Program-made: the position numbers and the translations under genes
NCBI GenBank assembly: GCA_964597685.1
Contig: CAZQZC010000022.1
Location: 1 to 25,750, forward strand
Length of the DNA: 25,750 bases
Direction of reading: 5' to 3'
DNA from: JBCBTJ01 sp964597685
GTDB lineage: Bacteria; Pseudomonadota; Alphaproteobacteria; Caulobacterales; Hyphomonadaceae
Shown here: positions 1 to 7,881 of the stretch, in pieces
Numbering within the stretch: position 1 is the stretch's first letter
How the letters are laid out: every line of letters starts with the position of its first letter
The notes under the pieces: generated by a model
The model's input: only the letters and a program-made list of their open reading frames with translations
Database searches by the model: none
Told to the model about the DNA's origin: nothing

Positions 1-346
1 GACTCTCGGCTTCGGCGCGAACATTGGCGTTGGGGTGGCTGAACGGCAGTAGGACGGCGGCCCGTCGGATGTCGCGTCCAACCATGTGCGGCGGCGTGTA
101 GCCGTTGTCGAGCGCAACCGCCTCTCCGTCCTCTTCGAACGCCTCATCGACGTTCTGCTCTGGGTCGAGAGTTTCACCCGAATCGGCGACGTCGACCTCT
201 GGCTCAGCCCGCGGCGCGCCGGACGATATCGGCGCCGGCGGCGCGCTTGGCGCGGTCGCGCACCCAGCGGCAAAGAGCAAAAGCGCGATCACCAGGCTTG
301 GCGCGGTCCGCCGGACAGGCGAGTGTTGGGGCGATGTCATCGTCAT
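1..346 (-). CDS. LpoA/LppC-like penicillin-binding protein activator lipoprotein (5' part only)
   Basis: The reading frame stays open from an ATG at 346 to the window edge, so only the first ~115 residues are visible. The N-terminus reads as a lipoprotein: a short basic start (SPVRRTAP), a hydrophobic stretch (SLVIALLLF) and a lipobox AAGC, followed by a Pro/Ala- and Glu/Asp-rich linker typical of an outer-membrane tether. The last visible segment (RRAAVLLPFSHPNANVRAEAES) resembles the start of the periplasmic-binding-like domain of LppC/LpoA proteins, which in gammaproteobacteria activate class A penicillin-binding proteins. A GGAG lies 9 bases before the ATG at 346; a second in-frame ATG is at 340. 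Placement divergent from rsmI is common for this family in alphaproteobacteria (known). Function is inferred from the N-terminal fragment and context. Confidence 0.72.
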   Translation of the reverse strand, partial: MTMTSPQHSPVRRTAPSLVIALLLFAAGCATAPSAPPAPISSGAPRAEPEVDVADSGETLDPEQNVDEAFEEDGEAVALDNGYTPPHMVGRDIRRAAVLLPFSHPNANVRAEAES

Positions 347-390
347 CCAATCCTTCTCCGGAGACTCAATCTCTCCGCTCGGGCGAAACT

Positions 391-1257
391 ATGCGCGGCC
401 AACCGACCGCGCAACCAAGGCCCGGACTGCACATCGTCTCAACGCCGATCGGCAATCTGCGCGACATCACGCTGCGCGCCCTGGACACGCTTGCGGGCGT
501 CGACGAAGTGCTCGCCGAAGACACACGCACCGCTCGCCGCCTCCTGGACGCCCATGGGCTCAAAGCGAAGGTGACCGCCTACCATGACCACAATGGGGCG
601 GCGCGGCGCCCGGAACTGCTCGAAAAGCTGTCGGCGGGGGCGAGTCTCGCGTTGATCTCCGACGCCGGCACGCCGCTCGTCTCCGATCCAGGCTGGAAAC
701 TCGTGCGCGAAGCGCTGGAGGCCGGGGTGAAGGTCATTCCAGCGCCTGGGGCGTCGGCGATGTTATCGGGTCTCGTGGCTTCCGGCCTGCCGAGTGATCG
801 GTTTCTGTTCGCGGGCTTCCCTCCGGCCAAAGCGTCTGCGCGGGCGAAGCTCTTCGCGGACGTCGCAGCGACCCCGTCGACATTGATTTTCTATGAATCA
901 GGGCCCCGGCTCGCGGCCTCCTTGCAACAGATGGCCGACGCCTTCGGCGGCGAGCGCGAAGCCGCCGTGGCGCGCGAACTGACCAAGCTCTTTGAAGAGG
1001 TTCGACGGGCGAGCCTGTGCGAGCTTGCCGCACACTACGCCGAAGCCGGACCGCCAAAGGGTGAAATCGTCGTGCTCATCGGCCCGCCAGCGCCCAAACC
1101 GGAAGCAACCGAAACGGACCTCGACGACGCCCTGCGCAACGCGATGGCGCGCCTTCCGCTAAAGGCCGCCGCCGCCGAAGTCTCTAGCGCGCTCGGCGTC
1201 TCACGCCGCGTCGCTTATCAGCGCGCCCTCTCCTTGAAAGACGCCGACCATGGCTGA
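391..1257 (+). CDS. rsmI: 16S rRNA (cytidine(1402)-2'-O)-methyltransferase RsmI
   Basis: Predicted 288-residue SAM-dependent methyltransferase of the tetrapyrrole-methylase fold that 2'-O-methylates C1402 in the decoding centre of 16S rRNA. Visible family motifs are TPIGNL at residues 18-23 (SAM-binding loop), EDTR at about 43-46, SDAGTPLVSDPG at 90-101 and a PAPGASA loop near residue 117. The length matches the usual ~280-290. I chose the ATG at 391 because it places TPIGNL at the usual distance from the N-terminus and avoids overlap with the divergent lipoprotein start at 346; an in-frame ATG at 334 would add 19 low-complexity residues. The Shine-Dalgarno at 391 is weak. The last 8 bases overlap yraN, suggesting translational coupling. 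Confidence 0.95.
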   Translation: MRGQPTAQPRPGLHIVSTPIGNLRDITLRALDTLAGVDEVLAEDTRTARRLLDAHGLKAKVTAYHDHNGAARRPELLEKLSAGASLALISDAGTPLVSDPGWKLVREALEAGVKVIPAPGASAMLSGLVASGLPSDRFLFAGFPPAKASARAKLFADVAATPSTLIFYESGPRLAASLQQMADAFGGEREAAVARELTKLFEEVRRASLCELAAHYAEAGPPKGEIVVLIGPPAPKPEATETDLDDALRNAMARLPLKAAAAEVSSALGVSRRVAYQRALSLKDADHG

Positions 1258-1606
1258 TCGCCGCGCCGCAGAGCGCCGTGGACGACGAGGCGAATTGGCC
1301 GCCGCACTGGCGCTGATGCTGAAGGGTTACGCCATCCTGGAGCGACGCTTGCGTACGCCCCTCGGGGAGATCGACCTGGTCGCCCGCAAAGGCGCGTTGA
1401 TCGCATTCATTGAAGTGAAAGCCCGCCCAAACGCCGGGCTTTGCATCGACGCTGTCACGCCACGAGCTTGGGGCCGCATCTCGGCCGCAGCGGACCTTTG
1501 GATGTCGCGCCGCGCGCAGCTTTCGGATTTCGACCGCCGCTTCGACATCGTCGCCATTACGCCGCGAGCTTGGCCGATCCATATGAGAGACGCTTGGCGG
1601 CCTTGA
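1250..1606 (+). CDS. yraN: UPF0102 family protein YraN (predicted endonuclease-fold)
   Basis: A 118-residue protein of the UPF0102/YraN family. The conserved core is visible: an Arg-rich N-terminus, GY-x-ILERRLRTPLGEIDLVARK (residues about 25-46) and LIAFIEVKARPN (about 49-60). GEIDLVA plus the E-x-K of IEVKAR correspond to the restriction-endonuclease-like core of the family, which is related to Holliday-junction-resolvase folds; no settled cellular role is known. The start overlaps the end of rsmI by 8 bases, and this rsmI-yraN pairing is widespread, so co-expression is likely. No truncation or frameshift is seen. Confidence 0.92.
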   Translation: MADRRAAERRGRRGELAAALALMLKGYAILERRLRTPLGEIDLVARKGALIAFIEVKARPNAGLCIDAVTPRAWGRISAAADLWMSRRAQLSDFDRRFDIVAITPRAWPIHMRDAWRP

Positions 1607-1626
1607 GCGGAATTCGATCTGCGCCC

Positions 1627-1657
1627 TTACCAGACCGCTCTGGCTGACGCATATAAC
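1627..1657 (+). promoter_or_regulatory. candidate sigma-70-type promoter for gshB
   Basis: In the 85-base yraN-gshB gap, TATAAC at 1652-1657 matches 5 of 6 bases of the -10 consensus. TTACCA at 1627-1632 is the best -35 match (4 of 6), but the spacing is 19 bases, longer than ideal. A start near 1664 would give a leader of about 28 bases. This is a sequence match only; gshB may also be read through from rsmI-yraN. Confidence 0.28.
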
Positions 1658-1691
1658 GCCCGGCTTTCCGCCACGTCTCAAGGAGCCTGCA

Positions 1692-2648
1692 ATGACCCTT
1701 CGCGTTGCGATTCAGATGGATCCGCTGGAGCACGTCGACATCAACGGCGACACGACGTTCGCGCTTGCCGAAGCGGCCCAAGCGCGCGACGCGTCGATCT
1801 GGGTGTATGAGCCCCGCCATCTCACTTACAGCGCCGGGAAGGTAATCGCTCGGGCCCGTCCGGTCACAGTGCAGCGTGTTCAGGAGACACCGGGGTTGTT
1901 CGGGAAGGAGGAGGAGATCGACCTCGCCGCCGACATCGACGTGGTTTTGATGCGCCAAGACCCGCCTTTCGACATGGCCTACGTGACGGCGGCTCATATC
2001 CTGGAGATCATCCAGCCGGAGACGCTGGTGCTGAACGATCCCGTAAATGTGATCACAGCCCCGGAGAAACTGTTTCCACTTCGCTACCCGCATCTGATGC
2101 CGCCGACCCTGATCTCGCGGGACGTACAGGCGGTGCGCGCATTCCGCGCGACGCATAGCGACATCATCCTGAAGCCCCTTTACGGCAACGGCGGCGCCGG
2201 CGTGTTCCGTGTGAAACCTGAGGACGGGAATTTTTCCGCCCTCATGGAGATATTCCTAGAGCGGTCCCGAGAGCCGATTGTGGCTCAAGCCTTTCTGCCC
2301 GCCGTGGCCGACGGTGATAAACGGGTGATCCTGATCGACGGCGACCCCGTAGGCGCCATCAATCGCCGGCCTCAACCCGGCGAAACCCGCTCTAACATGC
2401 ATGTCGGCGGGACGGCCGAGCCCGACCACCTGACGGACGCAGACCGCGCCATCTGCGCTGCGATTGGGCCGGAATTGAAACGACGCGGACTTGTCCTGGT
2501 CGGCATCGATGTCATTGGCGGCAAACTCACTGAAGTGAACGTCACGTCGCCCACCGGCGTCCAAGAGTTGAAGCGCTTTAGCGGCGTCGACGCCGCAGAA
2601 TTGTTTTGGAACGCGGTGCGTTCCCGACTTGCGGAAAGAACGAAATAA
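1692..2648 (+). CDS. gshB: glutathione synthetase
   Basis: A 318-residue ATP-grasp ligase that joins gamma-glutamylcysteine and glycine to form glutathione in the cytosol. The N-terminus (LRVAIQMDPLEHVDINGDTT) has the typical GshB pattern. The ATP-grasp glycine-rich loop KPLYGNGGAGVFRV is at about residues 159-172, and the C-terminal metal/substrate segment VNVTSPTGVQEL is at about 280-291. The length matches the usual ~315. AAGGAG lies 7 bases before the ATG at 1692, which settles the start. It follows yraN after 85 bases and precedes a small exported-protein gene by only 16 bases, so those two are probably co-transcribed. No missing motif is apparent. Confidence 0.96.
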   Translation: MTLRVAIQMDPLEHVDINGDTTFALAEAAQARDASIWVYEPRHLTYSAGKVIARARPVTVQRVQETPGLFGKEEEIDLAADIDVVLMRQDPPFDMAYVTAAHILEIIQPETLVLNDPVNVITAPEKLFPLRYPHLMPPTLISRDVQAVRAFRATHSDIILKPLYGNGGAGVFRVKPEDGNFSALMEIFLERSREPIVAQAFLPAVADGDKRVILIDGDPVGAINRRPQPGETRSNMHVGGTAEPDHLTDADRAICAAIGPELKRRGLVLVGIDVIGGKLTEVNVTSPTGVQELKRFSGVDAAELFWNAVRSRLAERTK

Positions 2649-2664
2649 ATCAATATATCAGGTC

Positions 2665-3021
2665 ATGAGACGCATCGCTTTCGCCGCAACCGCCGCCCTC
2701 TTCGCCAGTGCGCCAGCTTCATTCGCCCAAGAAGCCGATGACGGCGAAGCAGAAACCACTGAAACATCAGGGGTCGCCCAGGGATCGGGCTTTAACCTGC
2801 GCATTCCGGGCGCCGACGTGGCCTCAGCTCCGTCGGGCGACTTTAATCTCGGCGTTGGCGCGCAAACGTCCAGGTCGCAATCGGCCGGTGGGTTCAATCT
2901 CCCCCTTGAGCCGCAAACAGAGGGCGAGGCGCTCCCTCCGGCCCCCGATATCGGTATCGGGCCGATCGACACGCCCGCAACCGACGCAGTTGAAGACGAT
3001 ATCATTCGCCTAGACCCTTAG
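2665..3021 (+). CDS. small exported acidic protein with three 17-residue FNL repeats, unknown function
   Basis: I do not recognise a family. The 118-residue product starts with a probable signal peptide (MRRIAFAATAALFASAPASFA, cleavage after about residue 21, before QEADD). The mature part is acidic and low in complexity. FNL tripeptides occur with Phe at residues 43, 60 and 77, an exact 17-residue spacing, each preceded by Gly two residues before or next to it (SGFNL, GDFNL, GGFNL). The tail is Pro/Asp-rich and ends IIRLDP. The ATG at 2665 was preferred over an upstream in-frame start inside gshB because it begins the signal peptide; its ribosome site is weak (AGG only). It sits 16 bases after gshB and 63 bases before comM. 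A periplasmic or surface location is inferred; no enzymatic motif is seen. Confidence 0.75.
   Translation: MRRIAFAATAALFASAPASFAQEADDGEAETTETSGVAQGSGFNLRIPGADVASAPSGDFNLGVGAQTSRSQSAGGFNLPLEPQTEGEALPPAPDIGIGPIDTPATDAVEDDIIRLDP
2782..2934 (+). repeat. three tandem 51-bp (17-codon) units encoding the FNL repeat
   Basis: The codons for Phe of the FNL motif lie at 2791, 2842 and 2893, an exact 51-base period. At the DNA level the cores are tttaacctg, tttaatctc and ttcaatctc, so the units have diverged at synonymous positions while the FNL peptide is kept. Conservation is limited to the core; the rest of each unit varies. Confidence 0.6.
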
Positions 3022-3065
3022 TCGAATTTTGTTCTTTCTTCGTTCCGGAGATAATGGTAACTGTT

Positions 3066-3082
3066 GCGCCTTTAGGAGGCGC
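3066..3082 (+). promoter_or_regulatory. hairpin over the comM ribosome-binding site
   Basis: GCGCCT (3066-3071) and AGGCGC (3077-3082) form a 6-bp, GC-rich perfect stem with a 5-base loop. The comM Shine-Dalgarno AGGAGG (3074-3079) is half in the loop and half in the 3' arm, 5 bases before the ATG at 3085. A GATAAT at 3050-3055 (5 of 6 to the -10 consensus) would start a transcript near 3062, making the hairpin the very 5' end of the message. A convincing -35 is missing. A regulatory role is inferred. Confidence 0.35.
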
Positions 3083-3084
3083 AG

Positions 3085-4629
3085 ATGGTTTGCCGAATTA
3101 CGACATTCGCCTTTGAAGGCGTCGACGCCAAACCCGTAGACGTCCAGGTCCAGCTGACCGGCGGGCAGAATTGCTTCACGATTGTTGGTTTGCCGGATAA
3201 GGCGGTTGGAGAAAGTCGGGAGCGCGTGCGGGCCGCCCTTTCAGCGCTCGGATTGGCTCTTCCTCACAAACGGATCATCGTAAACCTCGCGCCGGCCGAC
3301 CTTCCTAAGGAAGGCAGTCATTATGATCTCGCGATCGCGCTGACAGTTCTTGCTGCGATGGGCGTGATCGCACCCGACGCCCTCGAAGGTTTTGCGGCGA
3401 TCGGCGAATTGTCACTCGACGGGAAGCTGGGAGAAACAGTCGGCGTTCTGCCCGCTGCGATGGCCGCAGAAGCGATGGACCTCAGATTGATCTGTCCAGG
3501 CGTTTGCGGACAAGAAGCGGCCTGGGCTGGCCCCGGCGCCCTTGCTGCGTCTGGGTTGATGGCCTTGATCAATCACTTTTCCGGACGCGCGGTTTTATCG
3601 GCGCCCGAGGCGGGAGAACTCGCCGAAGCGCCGCCGGGACCGGATCTGCGGGACGTGAAGGGTCAGGAAGGCGCGAAACGCGCTCTGGAGATCGCGGCGG
3701 CTGGCGGTCACAATCTTCTATTTTGCGGTCCGCCAGGCTCGGGCAAGTCCATGCTGGCCCAACGCTTGCCGGGTCTTTTGCCGCCGCTCTCAGCAAGAGA
3801 ATTGCTGGAGACGAGCCAAGTTCATTCCGTCGCAGGCCTCTTGGAACGCGGACGGCTGTCGAGACGCCGGCCCTATCGCGCACCGCATCATTCGGCGTCG
3901 ATGGCGGCCCTTGTCGGCGGCGGCGTTAAAGCCAAGCCAGGCGAAGTTTCGCTTGCGCATCATGGCGTTCTGTTTTTGGACGAATTGCCGGAATTCTCGG
4001 CTCAAGCGCTCGACGCGTTGCGACAACCGATCGAAGCCGGCGAAGCCGTCGTGGCGCGGGCTAATCGGCATGTTCGCTATCCGGCTCGGTTTCAATTGGT
4101 GGCTGCGATGAACCCTTGCCGCTGCGGCGGCGGGCCGGCTGAAGCGCAATGCAAACGTCGACCGGGGTGCCAAGCCACTTATCAATCTCGGCTTTCCGGG
4201 CCTTTTCTCGATCGGATCGATTTGTTTTTTGACACGCCCCCAGTCACGGCTGTCGATCTGGCTTTGCCCGCTCCGTCGGAAGGGAGCGCGGAAGCCGCAA
4301 CGCGCGTCGCCGTCGCACGGGAGGCGCAATCGACACGGTTCGCGGACGCTGGGGCCGCCGGCCGTCGGCCCATCAACGCAGACGCGACCCCGTCGGATCT
4401 CGATCGACACGCTGCGCCGGATGCAGCGGGCGCGACCCTCCTGACTGACGCAGCCCAAAAGCTGCATCTCACCGCCCGCGGCTATCATCGCGTATTGAAA
4501 GTCGCTCGGACGATCGCCGACCTCGACGGGGGCGGCGGCGTCCGGCGCCAACACGTTGCCGAAGCGCTGACATATCGCCGCCGGGATCCCGTCGCTGCAA
4601 CGGAAGGGTTTGGCGGACTTGCGCGTTAA
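3085..4629 (+). CDS. comM: YifB/ComM family Mg chelatase-like AAA+ ATPase
   Basis: A 514-residue AAA+ ATPase of the ComM/YifB family; in naturally transformable bacteria ComM is a hexameric helicase promoting branch migration during integration of incoming DNA. The N-terminal ChlI domain is clear (VGLPDKAVGESRERVRAAL, about residues 33-51; NLAPADLPKEGSHYDLAIAL). Walker A GPPGSGKS is at 215-222, Walker B VLFLDE at about 295-300, followed by a Cys-bearing insert (NPCRCGG and nearby CKRRPGC). The C-terminal Mg_chelatase_C part ends in a YRR motif. The length is close to the usual ~505-515. A strong AGGAGG fixes the start. The downstream kinase gene begins 34 bases later. Confidence 0.95.
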   Translation: MVCRITTFAFEGVDAKPVDVQVQLTGGQNCFTIVGLPDKAVGESRERVRAALSALGLALPHKRIIVNLAPADLPKEGSHYDLAIALTVLAAMGVIAPDALEGFAAIGELSLDGKLGETVGVLPAAMAAEAMDLRLICPGVCGQEAAWAGPGALAASGLMALINHFSGRAVLSAPEAGELAEAPPGPDLRDVKGQEGAKRALEIAAAGGHNLLFCGPPGSGKSMLAQRLPGLLPPLSARELLETSQVHSVAGLLERGRLSRRRPYRAPHHSASMAALVGGGVKAKPGEVSLAHHGVLFLDELPEFSAQALDALRQPIEAGEAVVARANRHVRYPARFQLVAAMNPCRCGGGPAEAQCKRRPGCQATYQSRLSGPFLDRIDLFFDTPPVTAVDLALPAPSEGSAEAATRVAVAREAQSTRFADAGAAGRRPINADATPSDLDRHAAPDAAGATLLTDAAQKLHLTARGYHRVLKVARTIADLDGGGGVRRQHVAEALTYRRRDPVAATEGFGGLAR

Positions 4630-4663
4630 GCAATCACACAAAGTCTTGCGGCATGACGACGTC

Positions 4664-6136
4664 ATGGATGATCCAACCCCGCCAACGCCCGAAGAGACGT
4701 TTCTCGCCACAGCGAGCCACGAGATCCGAACTCCGCTCAACGGCATATTGGGTACGGTGTCGCTGTTGCTGGAAACCGAGCTTGAGCCCGCACAGCGGGA
4801 GTACGCAGAGGCGATACGCCAAAGCGGAGCGCGCCTCTTGGACCTCCTGAACAATGTTCTCGATTATGCGCGATTAGATGCAACGGGTCTGGATCTGGAA
4901 ATTGAACGGTTCGGCCCGGGCGCATTGGCGCGCGAAGTCGTCGAATTGCTTTCTCCCCGGGCGCACAGCGCGAATCTGGACCTTGCCGTTCGTGAGGCGC
5001 CGGGCCTTGCAGACCAGGCCACGGGCGACGCGGGACGCATTCGACAGATCCTCTTCAACCTTGTCGGCAACGCCCTAAAATTCACGCCCAAAGGCGGCGT
5101 TCTCGTCGACGTTGCGCAGACCGCGCAGGGTGTTCGCTACACGGTCGTCGACACCGGCCCCGGCATCCCTCCTGAAGCCCGCGACCGTTTGTTTGACGCG
5201 TTCCGCCAACAAGACGTTCGCGACGCGCATAAGGATGGCGGCGTTGGATTGGGCCTGGCGATCGTGAGACGATTGGTCGACGCCCTCGGCGGATCGATCT
5301 CGATCGGAGGCGCACAAGGGCTGGGCGCCGCTTTTTCCGTAACGTTGCCGTTCGACGCGACAGCGAATGCGAAACACGCGGCGTCTCTCGAGGGCGCGAA
5401 GATCGCCCTTGTCGGCCTGCCAGAGGCGACCCTGTTGGCGACTGCTGCGGCGATTCACGATGCAGGCGGAACCGCTGTCGCCGTCGGCGACACGGAGGTG
5501 TCCGCGTACGGCCGATGCGCCGCGGTTTTGGCCGGCGCACAACTTGCCCGCCCGGTCTTGAAGCGGCTGGCGACGGCAGCGCCGACCTTAGTCGTGCTTC
5601 GACCGGAAGACAGGGCTGGGATCGACGCCTATACGTCTATGGGATGCGCGGGCTGGCTGGTGCGCCCATTGAGGCCGGCGTCTTGGATTGAACGCATAAC
5701 GCTCGCGGTCACCGGCCGTGACGCCCCCGAAGACGAGTCTCACGAAAACCGTCATGGCCGGGTCTTGATCGCCGACGACAATCCCGTGAACACGTTGATC
5801 GCACAACGGGCCTTGGAAAAGTCGGGATTTGCCACCACCGTCGCGGGAACAGGCGCAGAAGCGTTGGAGGCCGCGAACGCCATGTCGTTTGCACTTATCT
5901 TGATGGATCTGCGGATGCCCGCCATGGATGGCTTGGAGGCGACCCGCCGCCTGCGCGCGGGAGGAGACGCGACGCCGATCATCGCCATTTCGGCCGAAGT
6001 CAATTCCAATATCGAACGCCAAGCCCGCGAGGCCGGCGCCGATTGCGTCGCGGCCAAGCCGCTCGACGCGGAAGCGCTGCGCGCGCTCGCAGCCAAATGG
6101 GCGCGCACGCCGAATTTGTCCGGCCCCCGATCATGA
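4664..6136 (+). CDS. hybrid histidine kinase without sensor domain, with one degenerate and one intact receiver
   Basis: A 490-residue cytoplasmic hybrid kinase. HisKA begins almost at the N-terminus with SHEIRTPLNG, His19 being the phospho-acceptor. The HATPase_c domain has an N box (NLVGNALKF, about 132-140), G1 (DTGPGIP, about 163) and G2 (GVGLGLAI, about 193). The C-terminal receiver (about 367-480) is intact, with Asp371/Asp372, phospho-acceptor Asp415 in ILMDLRMP and Lys465. Between them, about 243-350, lies a receiver-sized segment starting KIALVGLP and ending GWLVRPLRP; it lacks the acidic pair and the acceptor Asp, and has Arg where Lys is expected, so it looks like a pseudo-receiver. 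No membrane segment or PAS domain is seen. The ATG at 4664 is preferred; an upstream in-frame start would overlap comM. Its stop overlaps the ampG start (ATGA). Signal and output are unknown. Confidence 0.9.
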   Translation: MDDPTPPTPEETFLATASHEIRTPLNGILGTVSLLLETELEPAQREYAEAIRQSGARLLDLLNNVLDYARLDATGLDLEIERFGPGALAREVVELLSPRAHSANLDLAVREAPGLADQATGDAGRIRQILFNLVGNALKFTPKGGVLVDVAQTAQGVRYTVVDTGPGIPPEARDRLFDAFRQQDVRDAHKDGGVGLGLAIVRRLVDALGGSISIGGAQGLGAAFSVTLPFDATANAKHAASLEGAKIALVGLPEATLLATAAAIHDAGGTAVAVGDTEVSAYGRCAAVLAGAQLARPVLKRLATAAPTLVVLRPEDRAGIDAYTSMGCAGWLVRPLRPASWIERITLAVTGRDAPEDESHENRHGRVLIADDNPVNTLIAQRALEKSGFATTVAGTGAEALEAANAMSFALILMDLRMPAMDGLEATRRLRAGGDATPIIAISAEVNSNIERQAREAGADCVAAKPLDAEALRALAAKWARTPNLSGPRS

Positions 6137-7875
6137 CGGCTGAAGCCACCCAGGCCCCAAGCAAGGCCACCCTTAAGGACGCCATCCGCGCTTACAGTCA
6201 GCCAAAGATGGCGATGATGCTCGTCCTCGGCTTCGCGGCCGGCCTTCCGTTCCTGCTCTATTACAGCACCTTGTCGGTTCGCCTTGAGAAGTCAGAAGTC
6301 GACAGCGCCCTGATCTCGTTTTTCTCTTTCTTCGGCTTGTCCTACTCGTTGAAGTTTTTTTGGGCGCCTCTGGTCGACCGTTTCGATCCTCCGGGCCTCG
6401 CGCGCCTGTTCGGACGCCGACGTGCTTGGATCTTCACGGCGCAAGTCGGCGTGGCCTTGGGCTTGGCCGGGCTCGGATTTTCAGATCCTACGGTGAGCTT
6501 GGCGGGCACGGCGCTGTTCTCGTTCCTTGTGGCGTTCTCCTCAGCCACACAGGATATCGGCGTGGACGCTTGGCGCATCGAAGCGGCAGCGGACGAAGAC
6601 GAACAGGCTCCGCTCGCCGCCGCCTATCAATACGGCTACAAGGTCGGCCTCGTCATGGCGGGCGGCGTTGCCCTGTTCATTGCGGGCGTTGCGAATTGGA
6701 GCGTCGCTTATTTCGCAATGTCGGGACTTGTCGTCGTCGCAGCCTTCGTTTTCGCGATCTGGGACCGGCGGTTCGGGGTCCATGCCGCGGCGGCGGCGGG
6801 CGTCGCGATCATAGCGCTCGGCTTCGCGGTCGCCGGAGACGGATTGTCCGCGCTAACGCCGGACAGCGGACTAGGCGCAAGCCTGTTTCAGTTGCTGAGC
6901 ATGGGCTTCACAGCAATCGCCGCAATCGCCGGCGCTGCGTTTCTGTTCTATGGCCTGCTCGCCTTGCGAAACCCCGCCTCCGGACCTGAATTCAAGGTCA
7001 GCGACTTGCTCGTCGGCCTAGGCTTTGCGGGCGCGTTCTTCGGCGCGGTCACATTGGCCGCCGCCGCGATCGGTCTTGGCGTGCCAGCCTTTCTGAACCT
7101 GATTGATGTCACGGTGACGAAATCCGATATTGGCCGATTGGCGACCTATGTCGCTGTTACGCCTCTTATCGCGTGCGCGCTGGCTATACCTGTCATTCGC
7201 CGAATTCCCGCCGAGAGCGCGACGTTGCAGCACCCAACCTGGGGACCTTTTCTCGACTTCTTCTGGCGGCACGGATGGGCGGCGTTGGCGATTTTCGCGT
7301 TCGTATCGACCTACCGCCTGTCTGACATCGTGATGGGCATCGAAGCCAAGAAGGCCTATTCCTGGATGGGGTACGACGAGATCGCCATCGGACTGGTCAG
7401 CGGCACATACGGGCCTTGGATTGTTTTCATCGGCGTGGCCGCGGCGGGCCTGTCGGCGCTCTGGCTCGGCCTGCAGCGATCTCTGGTCATCGGCGCCATC
7501 GTCTCCATACTCGGGAACGTGGTCTTCGCCTGGCTGGTGAACCAATCGTCGGACAGCCTCACCCCATTGTTTATTGCAATCACAGCCGACAATATCGCAG
7601 GCGGCTACGCCGGCACGATCTTCGTCGCTTATATGTCGACCCTCGTGAACCGCTCATTCGCCGGCACGCAGTATGCGATCTTCAGTTCGGTTTGGTCTCT
7701 CGGCCCGAAACTGATCGCGGGCACGTCAGGCCTTGTGGTCGGGGCCGTCGGCTACTCGGACTTCTTCTTGTATGCGGCGGCGATCGGTCTGCCCGCAGTG
7801 GTCCTGTCCATGTTGGTCGACCGCATGCGGCCCGATCGGGACTCCGTCTTGAGACCGGCCGAGATGACCCGTTAG
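6133..7875 (+). CDS. ampG: AmpG-family muropeptide MFS permease
   Basis: A 580-residue inner-membrane MFS protein. In the best-studied members AmpG imports GlcNAc-anhydroMurNAc peptides from the periplasm for cell-wall recycling, which in some species controls beta-lactamase induction. AmpG signatures: LGFAAGLPFLLYYSTLSVRL in the first membrane helix region, KFFWAPLVDRFDPP and FGRRRAWI after helices 2-3, and SATQDIGVDAWR in helix 4-5. About 12-14 hydrophobic segments are visible. It is longer than the E. coli protein (about 490), the excess lying in the middle between the two MFS halves. The ATG shares 4 bases with the kinase stop, so translation is probably coupled. It converges on maeB with 6 bases between the stops. 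Confidence 0.88.
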   Translation: MTAEATQAPSKATLKDAIRAYSQPKMAMMLVLGFAAGLPFLLYYSTLSVRLEKSEVDSALISFFSFFGLSYSLKFFWAPLVDRFDPPGLARLFGRRRAWIFTAQVGVALGLAGLGFSDPTVSLAGTALFSFLVAFSSATQDIGVDAWRIEAAADEDEQAPLAAAYQYGYKVGLVMAGGVALFIAGVANWSVAYFAMSGLVVVAAFVFAIWDRRFGVHAAAAAGVAIIALGFAVAGDGLSALTPDSGLGASLFQLLSMGFTAIAAIAGAAFLFYGLLALRNPASGPEFKVSDLLVGLGFAGAFFGAVTLAAAAIGLGVPAFLNLIDVTVTKSDIGRLATYVAVTPLIACALAIPVIRRIPAESATLQHPTWGPFLDFFWRHGWAALAIFAFVSTYRLSDIVMGIEAKKAYSWMGYDEIAIGLVSGTYGPWIVFIGVAAAGLSALWLGLQRSLVIGAIVSILGNVVFAWLVNQSSDSLTPLFIAITADNIAGGYAGTIFVAYMSTLVNRSFAGTQYAIFSSVWSLGPKLIAGTSGLVVGAVGYSDFFLYAAAIGLPAVVLSMLVDRMRPDRDSVLRPAEMTR

Positions 7876-7881
7876 CCCGGC

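Noticed and set aside
1557..2156. Minus-strand open frame (~199 codons) opposite yraN and gshB
   Set aside because: Overlaps two conserved genes and shows no family pattern.
3790..4854. Long open frame on the minus strand over comM and the kinase start (~354 codons)
   Set aside because: Antisense to comM's conserved AAA+ domain, low-complexity Arg/Ser-rich product, no ribosome site; shadow frame.
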